DNA of 40,754 nucleotides from Desulfobacteraceae bacterium (GTDB lineage: Bacteria; Desulfobacterota; Desulfobacteria; Desulfobacterales; Desulfosalsimonadaceae), in assembly GCA_011390465.1 (NCBI GenBank), contig JAABSH010000035.1, positions 1 to 40,754 on the forward strand, in the 5' to 3' direction. The notes below the pieces were generated by a model that did no database searches, was not told where the DNA came from, and was given only the letters and a program-made list of their open reading frames with translations. This document shows positions 25,177 to 33,675 of this stretch, in pieces. The position numbers were made by a program, and so were the translations under genes. Numbering within the stretch: position 1 is the stretch's first letter; each line of letters starts with the position of its first letter.

Positions 25177-27039
25177 ATGAATTTTGAAAATACCGGTCTC
25201 AACGACCAGATATTAAACGCGGTCAATGAAATGGGATTTACCGCCCCCACCCCGATTCAGGAAAAAATCATTCCGGAAATTATTCATGGCGACCGGGATA
25301 TTGTGGGCCTTGCCCAGACCGGAACCGGCAAAACCGCGGCATTTGGACTGCCCCTGATCCAGCTCACGGATTTTTCCGCTCCCCATACCCAGGGCATTGT
25401 TTTATGCCCCACCCGGGAACTCTGCATTCAGATATCTTCCGATTTTAAGGCATTTGCCCGTTACAGCAAAAATGCCAAAATCGTTCCGGTATACGGCGGT
25501 ACCGGTATTGAAAACCAGATCCGGCTGATCAAAAAAGGGGCCCCGCTGATTGTGGCCACTCCTGGCCGGCTGCTGGATCTGATCCGGCGCAGGGTGGTAA
25601 AAATCGACAAAGTGTCCTTTGTGGTGCTGGATGAAGCCGATGAAATGCTCAACATGGGCTTTACCGAAGAACTGGACGCTATTTTAGAAACAACCCCCAA
25701 AGAAAAGCGGACCTGGCTGTTTTCCGCCACCATGCCCTCCGCGGTGGCCAGAATTGCCGCCAACTACATGAACGACTGGGTGGAAATCGCGGCCGGCAAA
25801 AAAAACAGTGTGGCCGCCAACATTGACCACGTCAATTACATGGTGCTGGAAAAAGACCGGTATCCGGCCCTGAAACGCATTATTGATTATTATCCGGATA
25901 TTTACGGTCTGATTTTCTGCCGCACCCGGAACGAAACCCGGCAGGTGTCTGAAAAGCTGATGAAAGACGGCTACAACGCGGAAGCCCTTCACGGCGAATT
26001 ATCCCAGGCCCAGCGGGATGCGGTCATGGGCAAATTCAGAAACAGAACCCTTCAGCTGCTGGTGGCCACGGATGTGGCGGCCCGGGGACTGGATGTGGAA
26101 GATATTTCCCATGTGATCAATTATAATTTTCCGGATGAGGCGGAAATCTATACCCATAGAAGCGGCCGCACGGCCCGGGCCGGAAAATCCGGGGTTTCCA
26201 TCGTTCTGATGAATACCCGGGAACGGCGCAGGCTGGCGGAAATAGAGCGCAGAAACCACATCACCTTCACCGCCTGCAAAGTGCCGGCCGGATATGCCAT
26301 CTGCGAAAAACAGCTCTATGCCATGATCAACCGCCTGGTGGCGGTGGATATCGATCAGGAAGAAATCGGAAAATTTCTGACACCGGTGTATGAAACCCTG
26401 GCGGGCCTGTCCCGGGAAGAACTGATTCAGCGGTTTATTTCACTGGAATTTAACACCTTCCTGGATTATTACAAGGGCGCCAAAGACATCAATGCGACCG
26501 GAAAAACCGCCAGCCGTGCCGACGGTGCAAAACCCTACAAAAAAAATGCCCGCCCCGCCGGTCGCCCGAATAATCGCACGGCCAGTCGCCCAAACAGTCG
26601 CATGAACAGTCACACGGCCAGCCATCCGGATAACCATCCCGACAGCCGCCCCGCCACCCGAAAAATGCCGGAGGCCAAATTCGAAAAAAGAAAAAATGCC
26701 GCTGACCAAAAACTGCCGTTTAAAAGCCGCCTGAAAAACAGTGATATTCCCACCCAGAGTTTTTTTATGAACGTGGGAATGCTGGACAATATCCAGAAAG
26801 GCACCATAACGCGGCTTTTATGCGACCGTTCAGGCATTGCCGCCGCCCAGATCGGAAAAATTGAAATTTTAAGGGAATTTTCTTTTTTTGAGATTGATCA
26901 TCAGGTGGCGGATGCGGTACTTAAATCAATGAAAAATGCAAAACTGGACGGCCGGGACGTCATGGTCCAGTTCGCTCAGAAAAAAAAGGCAAAGCCGAAA
27001 CAGAAAAAATACGGCAAAAAAAGCCTGAAAAATTTTTAA
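25177..27039 (+). CDS. DEAD-box RNA helicase with DbpA-type RNA-binding tail
   Basis: A 620-aa helicase of the DeaD/CsdA/DbpA group. The Q motif (FTAPTPIQEK), Walker A (AQTGTGKT), PTRELC, DEAD, SAT and HRSGRTARAG are all present within the first 340 residues. A low-complexity basic linker rich in Arg, Asn and Pro (about 440-500) contains repeated RP-N-R/H-P-D units. A C-terminal DbpA-like RNA-binding domain follows (about 530-600), and the end is Lys-rich. The 200-base gap before it contains no gene. Its role is probably ribosome assembly or mRNA unwinding at low temperature. No strong ribosome-binding site is seen before the ATG. Confidence 0.93.
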   Translation: MNFENTGLNDQILNAVNEMGFTAPTPIQEKIIPEIIHGDRDIVGLAQTGTGKTAAFGLPLIQLTDFSAPHTQGIVLCPTRELCIQISSDFKAFARYSKNAKIVPVYGGTGIENQIRLIKKGAPLIVATPGRLLDLIRRRVVKIDKVSFVVLDEADEMLNMGFTEELDAILETTPKEKRTWLFSATMPSAVARIAANYMNDWVEIAAGKKNSVAANIDHVNYMVLEKDRYPALKRIIDYYPDIYGLIFCRTRNETRQVSEKLMKDGYNAEALHGELSQAQRDAVMGKFRNRTLQLLVATDVAARGLDVEDISHVINYNFPDEAEIYTHRSGRTARAGKSGVSIVLMNTRERRRLAEIERRNHITFTACKVPAGYAICEKQLYAMINRLVAVDIDQEEIGKFLTPVYETLAGLSREELIQRFISLEFNTFLDYYKGAKDINATGKTASRADGAKPYKKNARPAGRPNNRTASRPNSRMNSHTASHPDNHPDSRPATRKMPEAKFEKRKNAADQKLPFKSRLKNSDIPTQSFFMNVGMLDNIQKGTITRLLCDRSGIAAAQIGKIEILREFSFFEIDHQVADAVLKSMKNAKLDGRDVMVQFAQKKKAKPKQKKYGKKSLKNF

Positions 27040-27193
27040 CGGCTTTTCCCCCGCTGTATAGGCCGGCAGGGCATTGCCATTCAAAATGTTTTTCCCTGCA
27101 AACACGCCGGGACGCTAAAATTTTTTCTATGGGATTTCTTCGGCTCCGCGCGGGATCATAATTTTTGAATACGCTTTTTTGAGACTGTCATTT

Positions 27194-27222
27194 TTGTTTA
27201 TCCCCGGATTTAGCACTATTAT
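27194..27222 (+). promoter_or_regulatory. Predicted promoter and structured leader of the RRM gene
   Basis: The 336-base gap between the helicase and the RRM gene contains TTGTTT (27194-27199), a 17-base spacer and TATTAT (27217-27222). The resulting 5' leader would be about 145 bases and includes a stem formed by CCGGTTT against AACCGG with an inner TCAGG/CCTGA (about 27234-27267). Long leaders of this kind are typical of cold-induced RNA-binding protein mRNAs. The -35 match is weak. Confidence 0.4.
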
Positions 27223-27375
27223 ATCCGGGCCGGCCGGTTTCCGCATTCAGGAACGCCCTGAACCGGATAACGCCGATATATAAAGGCCACTCTTTGGCCC
27301 ACCGCTGTCCGCTAATTGTGTGGCTGGTTACCGGACGGCGCTTTCTCGATCATGCCACACGCAAAGGAGATTCAT

Positions 27376-27651
27376 ATGAATATGTACATTGGAAACCTTG
27401 CCTACAATGTCACGGAAGAAGATCTGAACGAAGCGTTTTCCGAATTTGGAAACGTTGAAAGCGTCAATATCATCAAAGATCGTTTTTCCGGCCAGTCAAA
27501 AGGCTTTGGCTTTGTAGACATGCCGGACAACTCAGAAGCGGACAAGGCCATCAAGGCATTGAATGGAAAAGATTTTAAAGGCAGGGACATCAAAGTCAAC
27601 CAGGCCAACCAGAAACCCCGGGGTAAAAAAACCCGCCGTCCGCGCTATTAA
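27376..27651 (+). CDS. Small RRM-domain RNA-binding protein
   Basis: A 91-aa single-RRM protein. RNP2 is MYIGNLAY at residues 3-10 and RNP1 is KGFGFVDM at about 44-51. A basic tail KPRGKKTRRPRY follows. A strong AAGGAG ribosome-binding site sits 7 bases before the ATG at 27376. The family resembles cyanobacterial Rbp and eukaryotic glycine-rich cold-inducible proteins and probably chaperones mRNA. It is followed by a rho-independent terminator, so it is likely a monocistronic unit. Confidence 0.93.
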   Translation: MNMYIGNLAYNVTEEDLNEAFSEFGNVESVNIIKDRFSGQSKGFGFVDMPDNSEADKAIKALNGKDFKGRDIKVNQANQKPRGKKTRRPRY

Positions 27652-27708
27652 CCGAATCCTTATAAAAACCTGAGCCGGCCTTGCCGCCGGTTCGGTAATT
27701 TCCATAAA

Positions 27709-27750
27709 AGGCCGCCAGTGTGTTTCAGTCATGGCGGTCTTTTTTATTTT
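27709..27750 (+). terminator. Rho-independent terminator after the RRM gene
   Basis: The stem AGGCCGCCA pairs with TGGCGGTCT around a loop of about 13 bases, followed directly by TTTTTTATTTTT. A second small GC hairpin (CCGGC-cttg-GCCGG) lies at 27675-27690. Confidence 0.85.
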
Positions 27751-27881
27751 TAACGGCTTTGTAATGCTGAAGGCGTCTATGCCTTGTTTTTACAGAGCGT
27801 ACCTGTTTTTCTCGTGCTTGTCTTTCCCAAAAACCTGTGATAATTTTTTAATCTGGTTATCCACCTGCCTCATGGCCGTTT

Positions 27882-27930
27882 GTAGTGTGCCCGTGAGGGC
27901 ATAGAATATAACGCCTTATGGCGTCACTAC
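27882..27930. repeat. GTAGTG...CACTAC palindromic repeat
   Basis: Outer arms GTAGTG (27882-27887) and CACTAC (27925-27930) enclose two mini-hairpins, GCCC-gtga-GGGC and ACGCC-ttat-GGCGT. This cruciform architecture is that of a small dispersed intergenic repeat (REP/MITE class). It sits just upstream of the thioesterase gene. Confidence 0.65.
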
Positions 27931-27968
27931 GAGCCAGAGTACCCCAAAAACTTATCCAAGGACACGCC

Positions 27969-28886
27969 ATGAATAGCTGCACGCCCGTTGACAATGTACT
28001 CGATGAATTACTGACGCTTTTAAAACTTGAAAAGATTGAAGAAAATATTTACCGGGGGAATTCTCAGGATCTGGGGTTTGGCAATGTTTTCGGCGGCCAG
28101 GTGCTCGGGCAGGCATTGTCCGCGGCCACCCGGACTGTAAACCAGACGGAAAAAACCGATAAAACAGGAAAAACGGATAAAATCCGCGGCGCCCACAGCC
28201 TGCACGCCTATTTTATGCGCCCGGGGGATCCGGCAAAACCGATTGTATATCAAGTGGACTGCATCCGGGACGGCAAAAGCTTTACCACCCGGCGGGTGGT
28301 GGCCATCCAGAAAGGTCGGGCCATTCTCTCTATGTCCGCTTCTTTTCATACGAATGAAACCGGATTTGAACATCAGGAGCCCATGCCGAAAAATATCCCC
28401 GGACCGGAAGGGCTTCTGTCCGAGGTAGAACTGGCCCGCCAGATCAGCGATAAAATCCCCGCATCCATCCGCAACCAGATCCTCTGCACCAAGCCCATTG
28501 AAATCCGGCCGGTAAATCCCATGAACCCGTTTGCCCCGAAAAAAGAACCCCCGGACCGGTACGTATGGTTTAAAACCATCCATGCCATGCCCGAGGATTT
28601 GTCGGTTCACAAATACATGCTGGCCTATGCATCGGATTTCGGCCTGGTCTCCACCTCCCTGCGGCCCCACGGCCGGACTTTCTGGAACCCGGACATGCAG
28701 GTGGCCAGTCTGGATCATGCCATGTGGTTTCACCGGGAATTCCGCATGGACGACTGGCTGCTCTATGTGATGCACAGCCCCAATGCCGGCCGGGCAAGGG
28801 GCCTGAACCATGGCCGCATCTATACCCGGGACGGCATCCTGGTGGCGTCTACAGTTCAGGAAGGCCTCATCCGGTACCGGGGCTGA
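27969..28886 (+). CDS. tesB: Acyl-CoA thioesterase II (TesB family)
   Basis: A 305-aa double-hotdog thioesterase that hydrolyses acyl-CoA. The N-terminal motif GNVFGGQVLGQALSAA (about residue 38), LHAYFMRPGDP (about 77) and the C-terminal RAMWFHRxFRxDDWLLY-type segment (DHAMWFHREFRMDDWLLY) with SPNAGRARGLNHGRIYTRDGILVAST are characteristic. The ATG at 27969 with AAGGA upstream gives the canonical length; an in-frame ATG at 27918 lies inside the palindromic repeat. A short KTDKTGKTDK insertion follows strand 2. It appears to be a stand-alone gene. Confidence 0.93.
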   Translation: MNSCTPVDNVLDELLTLLKLEKIEENIYRGNSQDLGFGNVFGGQVLGQALSAATRTVNQTEKTDKTGKTDKIRGAHSLHAYFMRPGDPAKPIVYQVDCIRDGKSFTTRRVVAIQKGRAILSMSASFHTNETGFEHQEPMPKNIPGPEGLLSEVELARQISDKIPASIRNQILCTKPIEIRPVNPMNPFAPKKEPPDRYVWFKTIHAMPEDLSVHKYMLAYASDFGLVSTSLRPHGRTFWNPDMQVASLDHAMWFHREFRMDDWLLYVMHSPNAGRARGLNHGRIYTRDGILVASTVQEGLIRYRG

Positions 28887-29081
28887 AAAGCAGGTATTTC
28901 AAACCCTTCGGCCCTACCCTCATCCATATCTGCTTATATTTGCTACAAGCACAGTTTCTTTGATCTCATCCTGCCACAAGATATTGTTCACGCAGGTTAA
29001 AAAAAAATCTGCAATGGTGCGTATAGTTATCGACAAGATGCACAGGGGAAAAAATTTGCAATACTGTCGTTTTTGTGATGG

Positions 29082-29154
29082 TGTTCATAATTCTGTGTCA
29101 GTTAATTAAAAACTCATATGCTCAGCTAAAAAAAACTGACATGAATTATGAAAA
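29082..29154. repeat. Long interrupted inverted repeat (MITE-like or IS-end remnant)
   Basis: The left arm TTCATAATTC (29084-29093) plus TGTCAGTT (29096-29103) pairs with AACTGACA (29134-29141) plus GAATTATGAA (29143-29152), around a 30-base AT-rich loop. The 352-base gap in which it lies (28887-29238) has no gene. The arms look like terminal inverted repeats of an insertion sequence brought together by internal deletion. A terminator for the flanking genes is an alternative. Confidence 0.6.
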
Positions 29155-29238
29155 CAACAATTTACGGCTTTGCAAACTGTTCCGCTTTTTTGTGTAGAAA
29201 ATTACATGGTTTAACTATATATAAAATACTTTTTATGA

Positions 29239-30030
29239 TTACCAAATAATGAGCTGGTGGAGAAATGAATTTAAGCCATTGGCGGGTGATTCAATTTTTT
29301 CACGGGTAAATGTAAATGTGTCCATCAAATTCCCGTCTGCATCATAGTTGGTTTCCACGATTGAACGTCCTTCGGTATCAAAGGCGTAGAAACCATATTC
29401 CAGAAGCTGGTCGTCAGGACTATACCATTCATATTTTTCCAGCAGACCCTCTTCATTATATAAGACAAGCGTATACCCCACAAAATTGTCGGATCCGTCA
29501 TACTCATCGCTCCGGGTAATTTTGCCATCGACATTGTATGAAAAAACCTGGTATTCATCGATTGTGCCGTCAAAGTTTTCATCCTCGTAGGAACCGATTA
29601 ATTTCCCATCGGCGTCATATTCAAATCGCTCGATATTTAAACGCCCATCATCATGTTCCATTTTGTAACGAATACATCCATTAGCATCGGTAATAAAGTT
29701 GTATCTCTCTTCTCCCCAAATATTGCCTGTAGTCCGGTTTTTTTCATATTCAGAAATGGATGAAATAATGCCATTCGAATAAATAAAACAAACAACTTCA
29801 TCGGTTTCATCCAAGGGCTCATTATCCACGCCAACGGCCTTGATTATTTTCCAACTGTTTACAGTAGTAGCTGTAGAGGCTCTTAAGCCTGTCGACACTT
29901 GCAGGGCATTGATGGCTTCCGAAACGCCAACCTGTCCGTCGCCGTCGACATCGCCGGAAACACCGGCCAAAGAAAAGGGCACCAGAATCAACAAAAGAAC
30001 GATAAATATAAAAAAACGGATCTTTTTCAT
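29239..30030 (-). CDS. Secreted protein with dockerin-like Ca motif and YD/RHS-like repeats
   Basis: A 263-aa exported protein. It begins with a signal peptide (MKKIRFFIFIVLLLILV...SLA, about 22 residues) and a half-dockerin/EF-hand segment GDVDGDGQVGVSEAINALQ (about 26-44). The remainder consists of short beta repeats of the form FEYDADGKLIGSYED, FSYNVDGKITRSDE and NYDADGNLMDTF, resembling YD/MORN-like or RHS core repeats. The start at 30030 is preferred because GGAGG lies just upstream; an earlier ATG contains that ribosome-binding site. No enzyme is recognised. It shares the dockerin-like motif with the next secreted gene and is lower in GC than the flanking chromosome. Confidence 0.75.
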   Translation of the reverse strand: MKKIRFFIFIVLLLILVPFSLAGVSGDVDGDGQVGVSEAINALQVSTGLRASTATTVNSWKIIKAVGVDNEPLDETDEVVCFIYSNGIISSISEYEKNRTTGNIWGEERYNFITDANGCIRYKMEHDDGRLNIERFEYDADGKLIGSYEDENFDGTIDEYQVFSYNVDGKITRSDEYDGSDNFVGYTLVLYNEEGLLEKYEWYSPDDQLLEYGFYAFDTEGRSIVETNYDADGNLMDTFTFTREKIESPANGLNSFLHQLIIW

Positions 30031-30072
30031 TTTTTCCTCCATTATAAATTTTTGATGTCAGTATTGATGCTC

Positions 30073-30178
30073 TCGTAAAAAGTCGAAACCCGAGAAATAG
30101 ACCCCAATATAAATCGCTCTTCGTTTAATCTCATATCCATATATTGTATATAAAAATTTTTCAGCGGACTTTTTACGA
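30073..30178. repeat. 106-bp element bounded by perfect 12-bp inverted repeats
   Basis: TCGTAAAAAGTC at 30073-30084 is matched by GACTTTTTACGA at 30167-30178, framing an AT-rich interior without coding capacity. The related string GCTTTTTACGAG with a nearby TAAAAAGGC also occurs before the second FGGY kinase (about 35832-35861). The layout is that of a non-autonomous miniature element. Confidence 0.6.
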
Positions 30179-30263
30179 ATCCATCAGTATTAAGGTTTTC
30201 GTTCATGCATTGGTAAATTGATAAAGCTTTTCATATGGGTCCTGATTTTTTTTACGATCTGGA

Positions 30264-32816
30264 TTACTGTCTTACCCCACTTAAAATTTGAAGACCCTGT
30301 ATAATATCTGGCATGCTCCATTTCCCGTCACTATCTGCATCCCATATCGTCTCGCTCCGCCTTTCGACATAAGATCTAAAACATCTGTCTTCCTCAATGT
30401 CGGGATTCGTATTACCTTCCATCCACACATCTTCCTGCGCTTCGATACGTTCACAGGCCATGCCGGAAGCATAGAAATCATCCCATCCGGTTGTTGACCA
30501 TGCATACCACGGATCACTTTCGGATGAGGCCGGATTCGCATCTGATCGCAAGACGATGGCCAGCGTATCACCTTTTTCAACCGCGATATCGAAGGTACTA
30601 ACATCCACCTTGATCCATCCGGTTTCTGTTATTTCTTCGGGCGGGATGGATGCGTAAGCAAGTGCTTGGGTATCTTTTGCAATCGGAAAACCATCATATC
30701 TTGTATCTCTGATGTCTAACATCAAGGGGGCTTCAACGGTGCCATGGACTTTGAGCATTATATCCACACTGTGCAAATAACCGGATTCGCCAGCAGTAAA
30801 CGTCTGGCCCAAATCAGTGCCGCTGCAAATTAAAGTGTGGGCGTATACATGATCGGATTCCAAGGCTTGATCCAGAACGATGTCTGCATGATTTTGCGTG
30901 TCCGGAATGGTTGGGTCTTGTTCGTCCGCATCCACTCGGCCGTTATGGTTTTTATCCTCTTGGCCATCCATTACGCCATCATAATCTGTATCTTGATTAA
31001 GAGGATCTGTAATTGTGCTTGGATCCATATCTCTTTTAAATACCGTCAAATCAGTATATCCGGAAACATCATGGACGGTCAATCCAATCTCCGTTCCGTC
31101 CTGTATGCCATCGCTGTCCGTGTCCGCATTGCAGGGATCGGTTTCACCGGCATCCACCACCCCGTTGCGATTGGCATCCTCATCCCCGTCGGCAATACCA
31201 TCGTCATCGGTATCCGCATCATCCGGATCCGTACAACCCGCAGCCTCCTGTGCATCCGACAACCCGTCATTGTCACGGTCATTGATGGTAAGTGACAGCA
31301 GTTCCCACCCGTTTATTTCCCCGCCATCGTTTTTTTCTTCCTTTACAATGCCGATCCCTTGTGCGAGGTAGCGAATATCCGTATCCGGCCCGCGAACCAC
31401 TTCTATTTTCAGACAGTTGGTAAAAGGACCCGCGCCCGTTCCCAATTGCGGGAGCATTGCATCCGTTTCCAAAACCTTGTTGTAAAAACCGGAATAATAA
31501 TTGTTATACGTTCCGCCGGACTGGTAATAGATCTGCCCGGGAATCGGATCGGCCGGCAGCCACAGATAGGCCAGATTTTTACCCAGAGTGGTCGTATTAT
31601 CACCAACAGCACTGTATATTTTCAAAAGCCAGATGCACCCGTCGGTGTCTTGTGCCAGCCACAGATAATACCATTCCGGGTCCGATTCGGGATCCGGATC
31701 ATTGCCCCAGCCACCCTTGACCAGTGTCTTCAAGCAATTCACCCCATCCACCACCTCATTTTCCATTCCCTGAATGTAACGGCCGTAACCGTTCCATGTG
31801 CCGGTACCCGTATAGGTGATTTTTCCGCCGGGTATCCCGGGCATGTAGGGATTGGTCAGGTCAGCCGAATTCGCATCGAATGTATTATCTTTAAGAATCG
31901 GGTTGCGTTCGCCCGCGTCGATAACACCATTTCCGTTCACATCTTCCTGGCCGTCAGTCAAACCGTCGGCATCCGAATCCGGGTTGCAGGGATCGGTTTC
32001 AGAATTGTCAATGATGCCGTTTCGATTGGCATCTTCCTGGCCGTCCTTCAAACCGTCCTGATCCGTGTCCTGCATTAACGGATCCGTGGTTGTAAAGGGA
32101 TCCAGATCCGCCTGGAAAAAAGCCAAATCGGTATCCGGACCAATATCATCAGCCGTATACCCTTTTTCCGTTCCATCCTGAATGCCGTCTCCATCAGTGT
32201 CCGGATTGCCCGGATCGGTTTCACCTTGATCTACGATACCGTTACCATTGGCATCCTCCACATCATCGGGGATGCCGTCGTCATCAGAATCTGAATCGCT
32301 GGGATCGTTACCCCCGTTGCATAACTGGCTGCTATCCCAACTACCGGAGTCATCATACCACCAGTTATAATGCAATGCGCCATTTTCCACATTAACCGGA
32401 TCAATTGCACCGTATAAACCATTTTGGCGAAAAATCAGTATCCCCTGGTAACAGTCATTCTCCTTGTCACCAAACCAGACTGCATTGACGGTATTCGAAA
32501 AGGTATGTGCAGATACATCGTTAAAGTCACAAATATCACTCAACCCTGCATATCCTGCATATCCTGCACCGCAAGATGACGGTGATATGACATCGCCCAT
32601 GTAAACGTTTCTTCCCGTATAATAAGTAAGGCTGGATGTATAAATGTATCCTTTACTGTTAAAATCATTATTGCTGTAGCCCATCTTCATTGGGCCAAAC
32701 ATTATATCCTGGGAATCAGAAACCACATTGCTGCCGGAATAGATAGTTGCATGGGCAAATGGAATAATGGCAAAAATCATAGTCCAAAAAACCAAAACCC
32801 ACATGTATTTTTTCAT
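30264..32816 (-). CDS. Large secreted Ca-binding protein with two thrombospondin type-3-like blocks
   Basis: An 850-aa exported protein with a signal peptide ending near FAHA-T (residue 23). An N-terminal domain (24-165) is followed by a block of Asp-rich TSP3-like repeats (about 173-310; units such as DTDGDGIQDGTE and DANGNGIVDQGETDP). A beta-rich middle domain (about 320-510) follows, then a second TSP3 block (512-640) that closely repeats the first. A C-terminal beta domain (about 650-820), possibly carbohydrate binding, precedes a terminal dockerin-like motif DADSDGKWSMPDIIQGLQILSG. The repeats should bind calcium and stiffen a cell-surface stalk. GGAGG precedes the ATG and a good promoter lies upstream. 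No catalytic domain is recognised; adhesin or S-layer-associated roles are possible. Confidence 0.8.
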   Translation of the reverse strand: MKKYMWVLVFWTMIFAIIPFAHATIYSGSNVVSDSQDIMFGPMKMGYSNNDFNSKGYIYTSSLTYYTGRNVYMGDVISPSSCGAGYAGYAGLSDICDFNDVSAHTFSNTVNAVWFGDKENDCYQGILIFRQNGLYGAIDPVNVENGALHYNWWYDDSGSWDSSQLCNGGNDPSDSDSDDDGIPDDVEDANGNGIVDQGETDPGNPDTDGDGIQDGTEKGYTADDIGPDTDLAFFQADLDPFTTTDPLMQDTDQDGLKDGQEDANRNGIIDNSETDPCNPDSDADGLTDGQEDVNGNGVIDAGERNPILKDNTFDANSADLTNPYMPGIPGGKITYTGTGTWNGYGRYIQGMENEVVDGVNCLKTLVKGGWGNDPDPESDPEWYYLWLAQDTDGCIWLLKIYSAVGDNTTTLGKNLAYLWLPADPIPGQIYYQSGGTYNNYYSGFYNKVLETDAMLPQLGTGAGPFTNCLKIEVVRGPDTDIRYLAQGIGIVKEEKNDGGEINGWELLSLTINDRDNDGLSDAQEAAGCTDPDDADTDDDGIADGDEDANRNGVVDAGETDPCNADTDSDGIQDGTEIGLTVHDVSGYTDLTVFKRDMDPSTITDPLNQDTDYDGVMDGQEDKNHNGRVDADEQDPTIPDTQNHADIVLDQALESDHVYAHTLICSGTDLGQTFTAGESGYLHSVDIMLKVHGTVEAPLMLDIRDTRYDGFPIAKDTQALAYASIPPEEITETGWIKVDVSTFDIAVEKGDTLAIVLRSDANPASSESDPWYAWSTTGWDDFYASGMACERIEAQEDVWMEGNTNPDIEEDRCFRSYVERRSETIWDADSDGKWSMPDIIQGLQILSGVRQ

Positions 32817-32878
32817 AAATCGCCTCCGTATCTGTAATGTTAAATTCCTTTACTATTGTCCGGTTAAAAATTTTAAAT

Positions 32879-32907
32879 ATAATAACACATTGTTTTTAAT
32901 GACTCAA
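32879..32907 (-). promoter_or_regulatory. Predicted promoter of the TSP3-repeat protein gene
   Basis: On the minus strand TTGAGT (complement of 32902-32907), an exact 17-base spacer and TATTAT (complement of 32879-32884), about 60 bases before the ATG at 32816. Confidence 0.6.
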
Positions 32908-33139
32908 TGAATTTCCGGAATCAGGTTGTATGTCAAATTTTAAAATGTCCTTTATGTTGTAGGAGGTCGTCGACGGGGTTTTGGGAATCGATTGCAGCAG
33001 TGGAATTGATCCCCCGCAAAATTTCGGAGATATAGCCATTTTCATTAATTTGGGCGGCACCGATCCTGTATGCCTTCAACTCACAACTTATTAAATCCAG
33101 TCATTCGAAAAGTGAAGTTGAGAACAGAAATCATCACGT

Positions 33140-33318
33140 CAATTCCGGAATTGGCTCAGGTTTTTTGACCGGAGGTCATGGTCGCAAATATCACGGTGAA
33201 CAAGATGAACCAGAAATTTCCGGATCAAGTCCGGCTCCTCGATAAAGGGGATCTTCATGATTGCCTCACATTTCGGGCTCTTCACTGGATTTACATGATA
33301 AATCAATCTCAGATTAAC
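33140..33318 (-). pseudogene. C-terminal remnant of an IS91-like transposase
   Basis: Reading the minus strand from 33318 to the stop at 33140-33142 gives about 59 residues that include LIYHVNPVKSPKC followed by MKIPFIEEPDLIRKFLVHL. This matches the C-terminal zinc-ribbon-like tail shared by many IS91-type transposases (pattern L-IYEVDP-L-CPKCGG-MKIIAFIED-VIRKILEHL). A stop codon at 33319-33321 and the absence of the rest of the gene show it is a decayed fragment. The first cysteine of the CPKC pair has become Ser and the following glycine pair is lost. The remainder of the 859-base gap (32817-33675) shows only the two flanking promoters. Confidence 0.55.
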
Positions 33319-33597
33319 TCAAGGAATGAATCTTTGGTGAGGTAAGGATAGTGCTCACCGCCAAAACCATCTTCAATAGTGCAATAGCTATCCTTGCCAG
33401 CCGTGCATAAATGTCTGGTCAATATATTGTGGCGGGAAATTTTCAAAATATCCGACCGTTGGCACATTGGCATTGCTTGTAATATTCCGCAATCTTAGCA
33501 GCCGGCTGCTGCCGCAGATGCTTCGATTATCATCATCGGCGTTTGGCGGGATCGAATTATCTTAGGAATAAAATAAAAGTCTTCGCGATTTAAGCTA

Positions 33598-33626
33598 TTG
33601 CATTCAAAAAAAACGAAGATTATTAT
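33598..33626 (+). promoter_or_regulatory. Predicted promoter of the tetR gene
   Basis: TTGCAT (33598-33603), a 17-base spacer and TATTAT (33621-33626), about 50 bases before the tetR ATG at 33676, which has AGGA as ribosome-binding site. Confidence 0.6.
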
Positions 33627-33675
33627 TTCTGAAAATCCTTTCATCAAAATTGCCCCCATTCCAGGATAAATTTAA

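Noticed and set aside
30900-32310. Regularly spaced repeats that could suggest a CRISPR array
   Set aside because: They are the DNA of the Asp-rich Ca-binding repeats in a long coding frame; unit length varies and there are no unique spacers.
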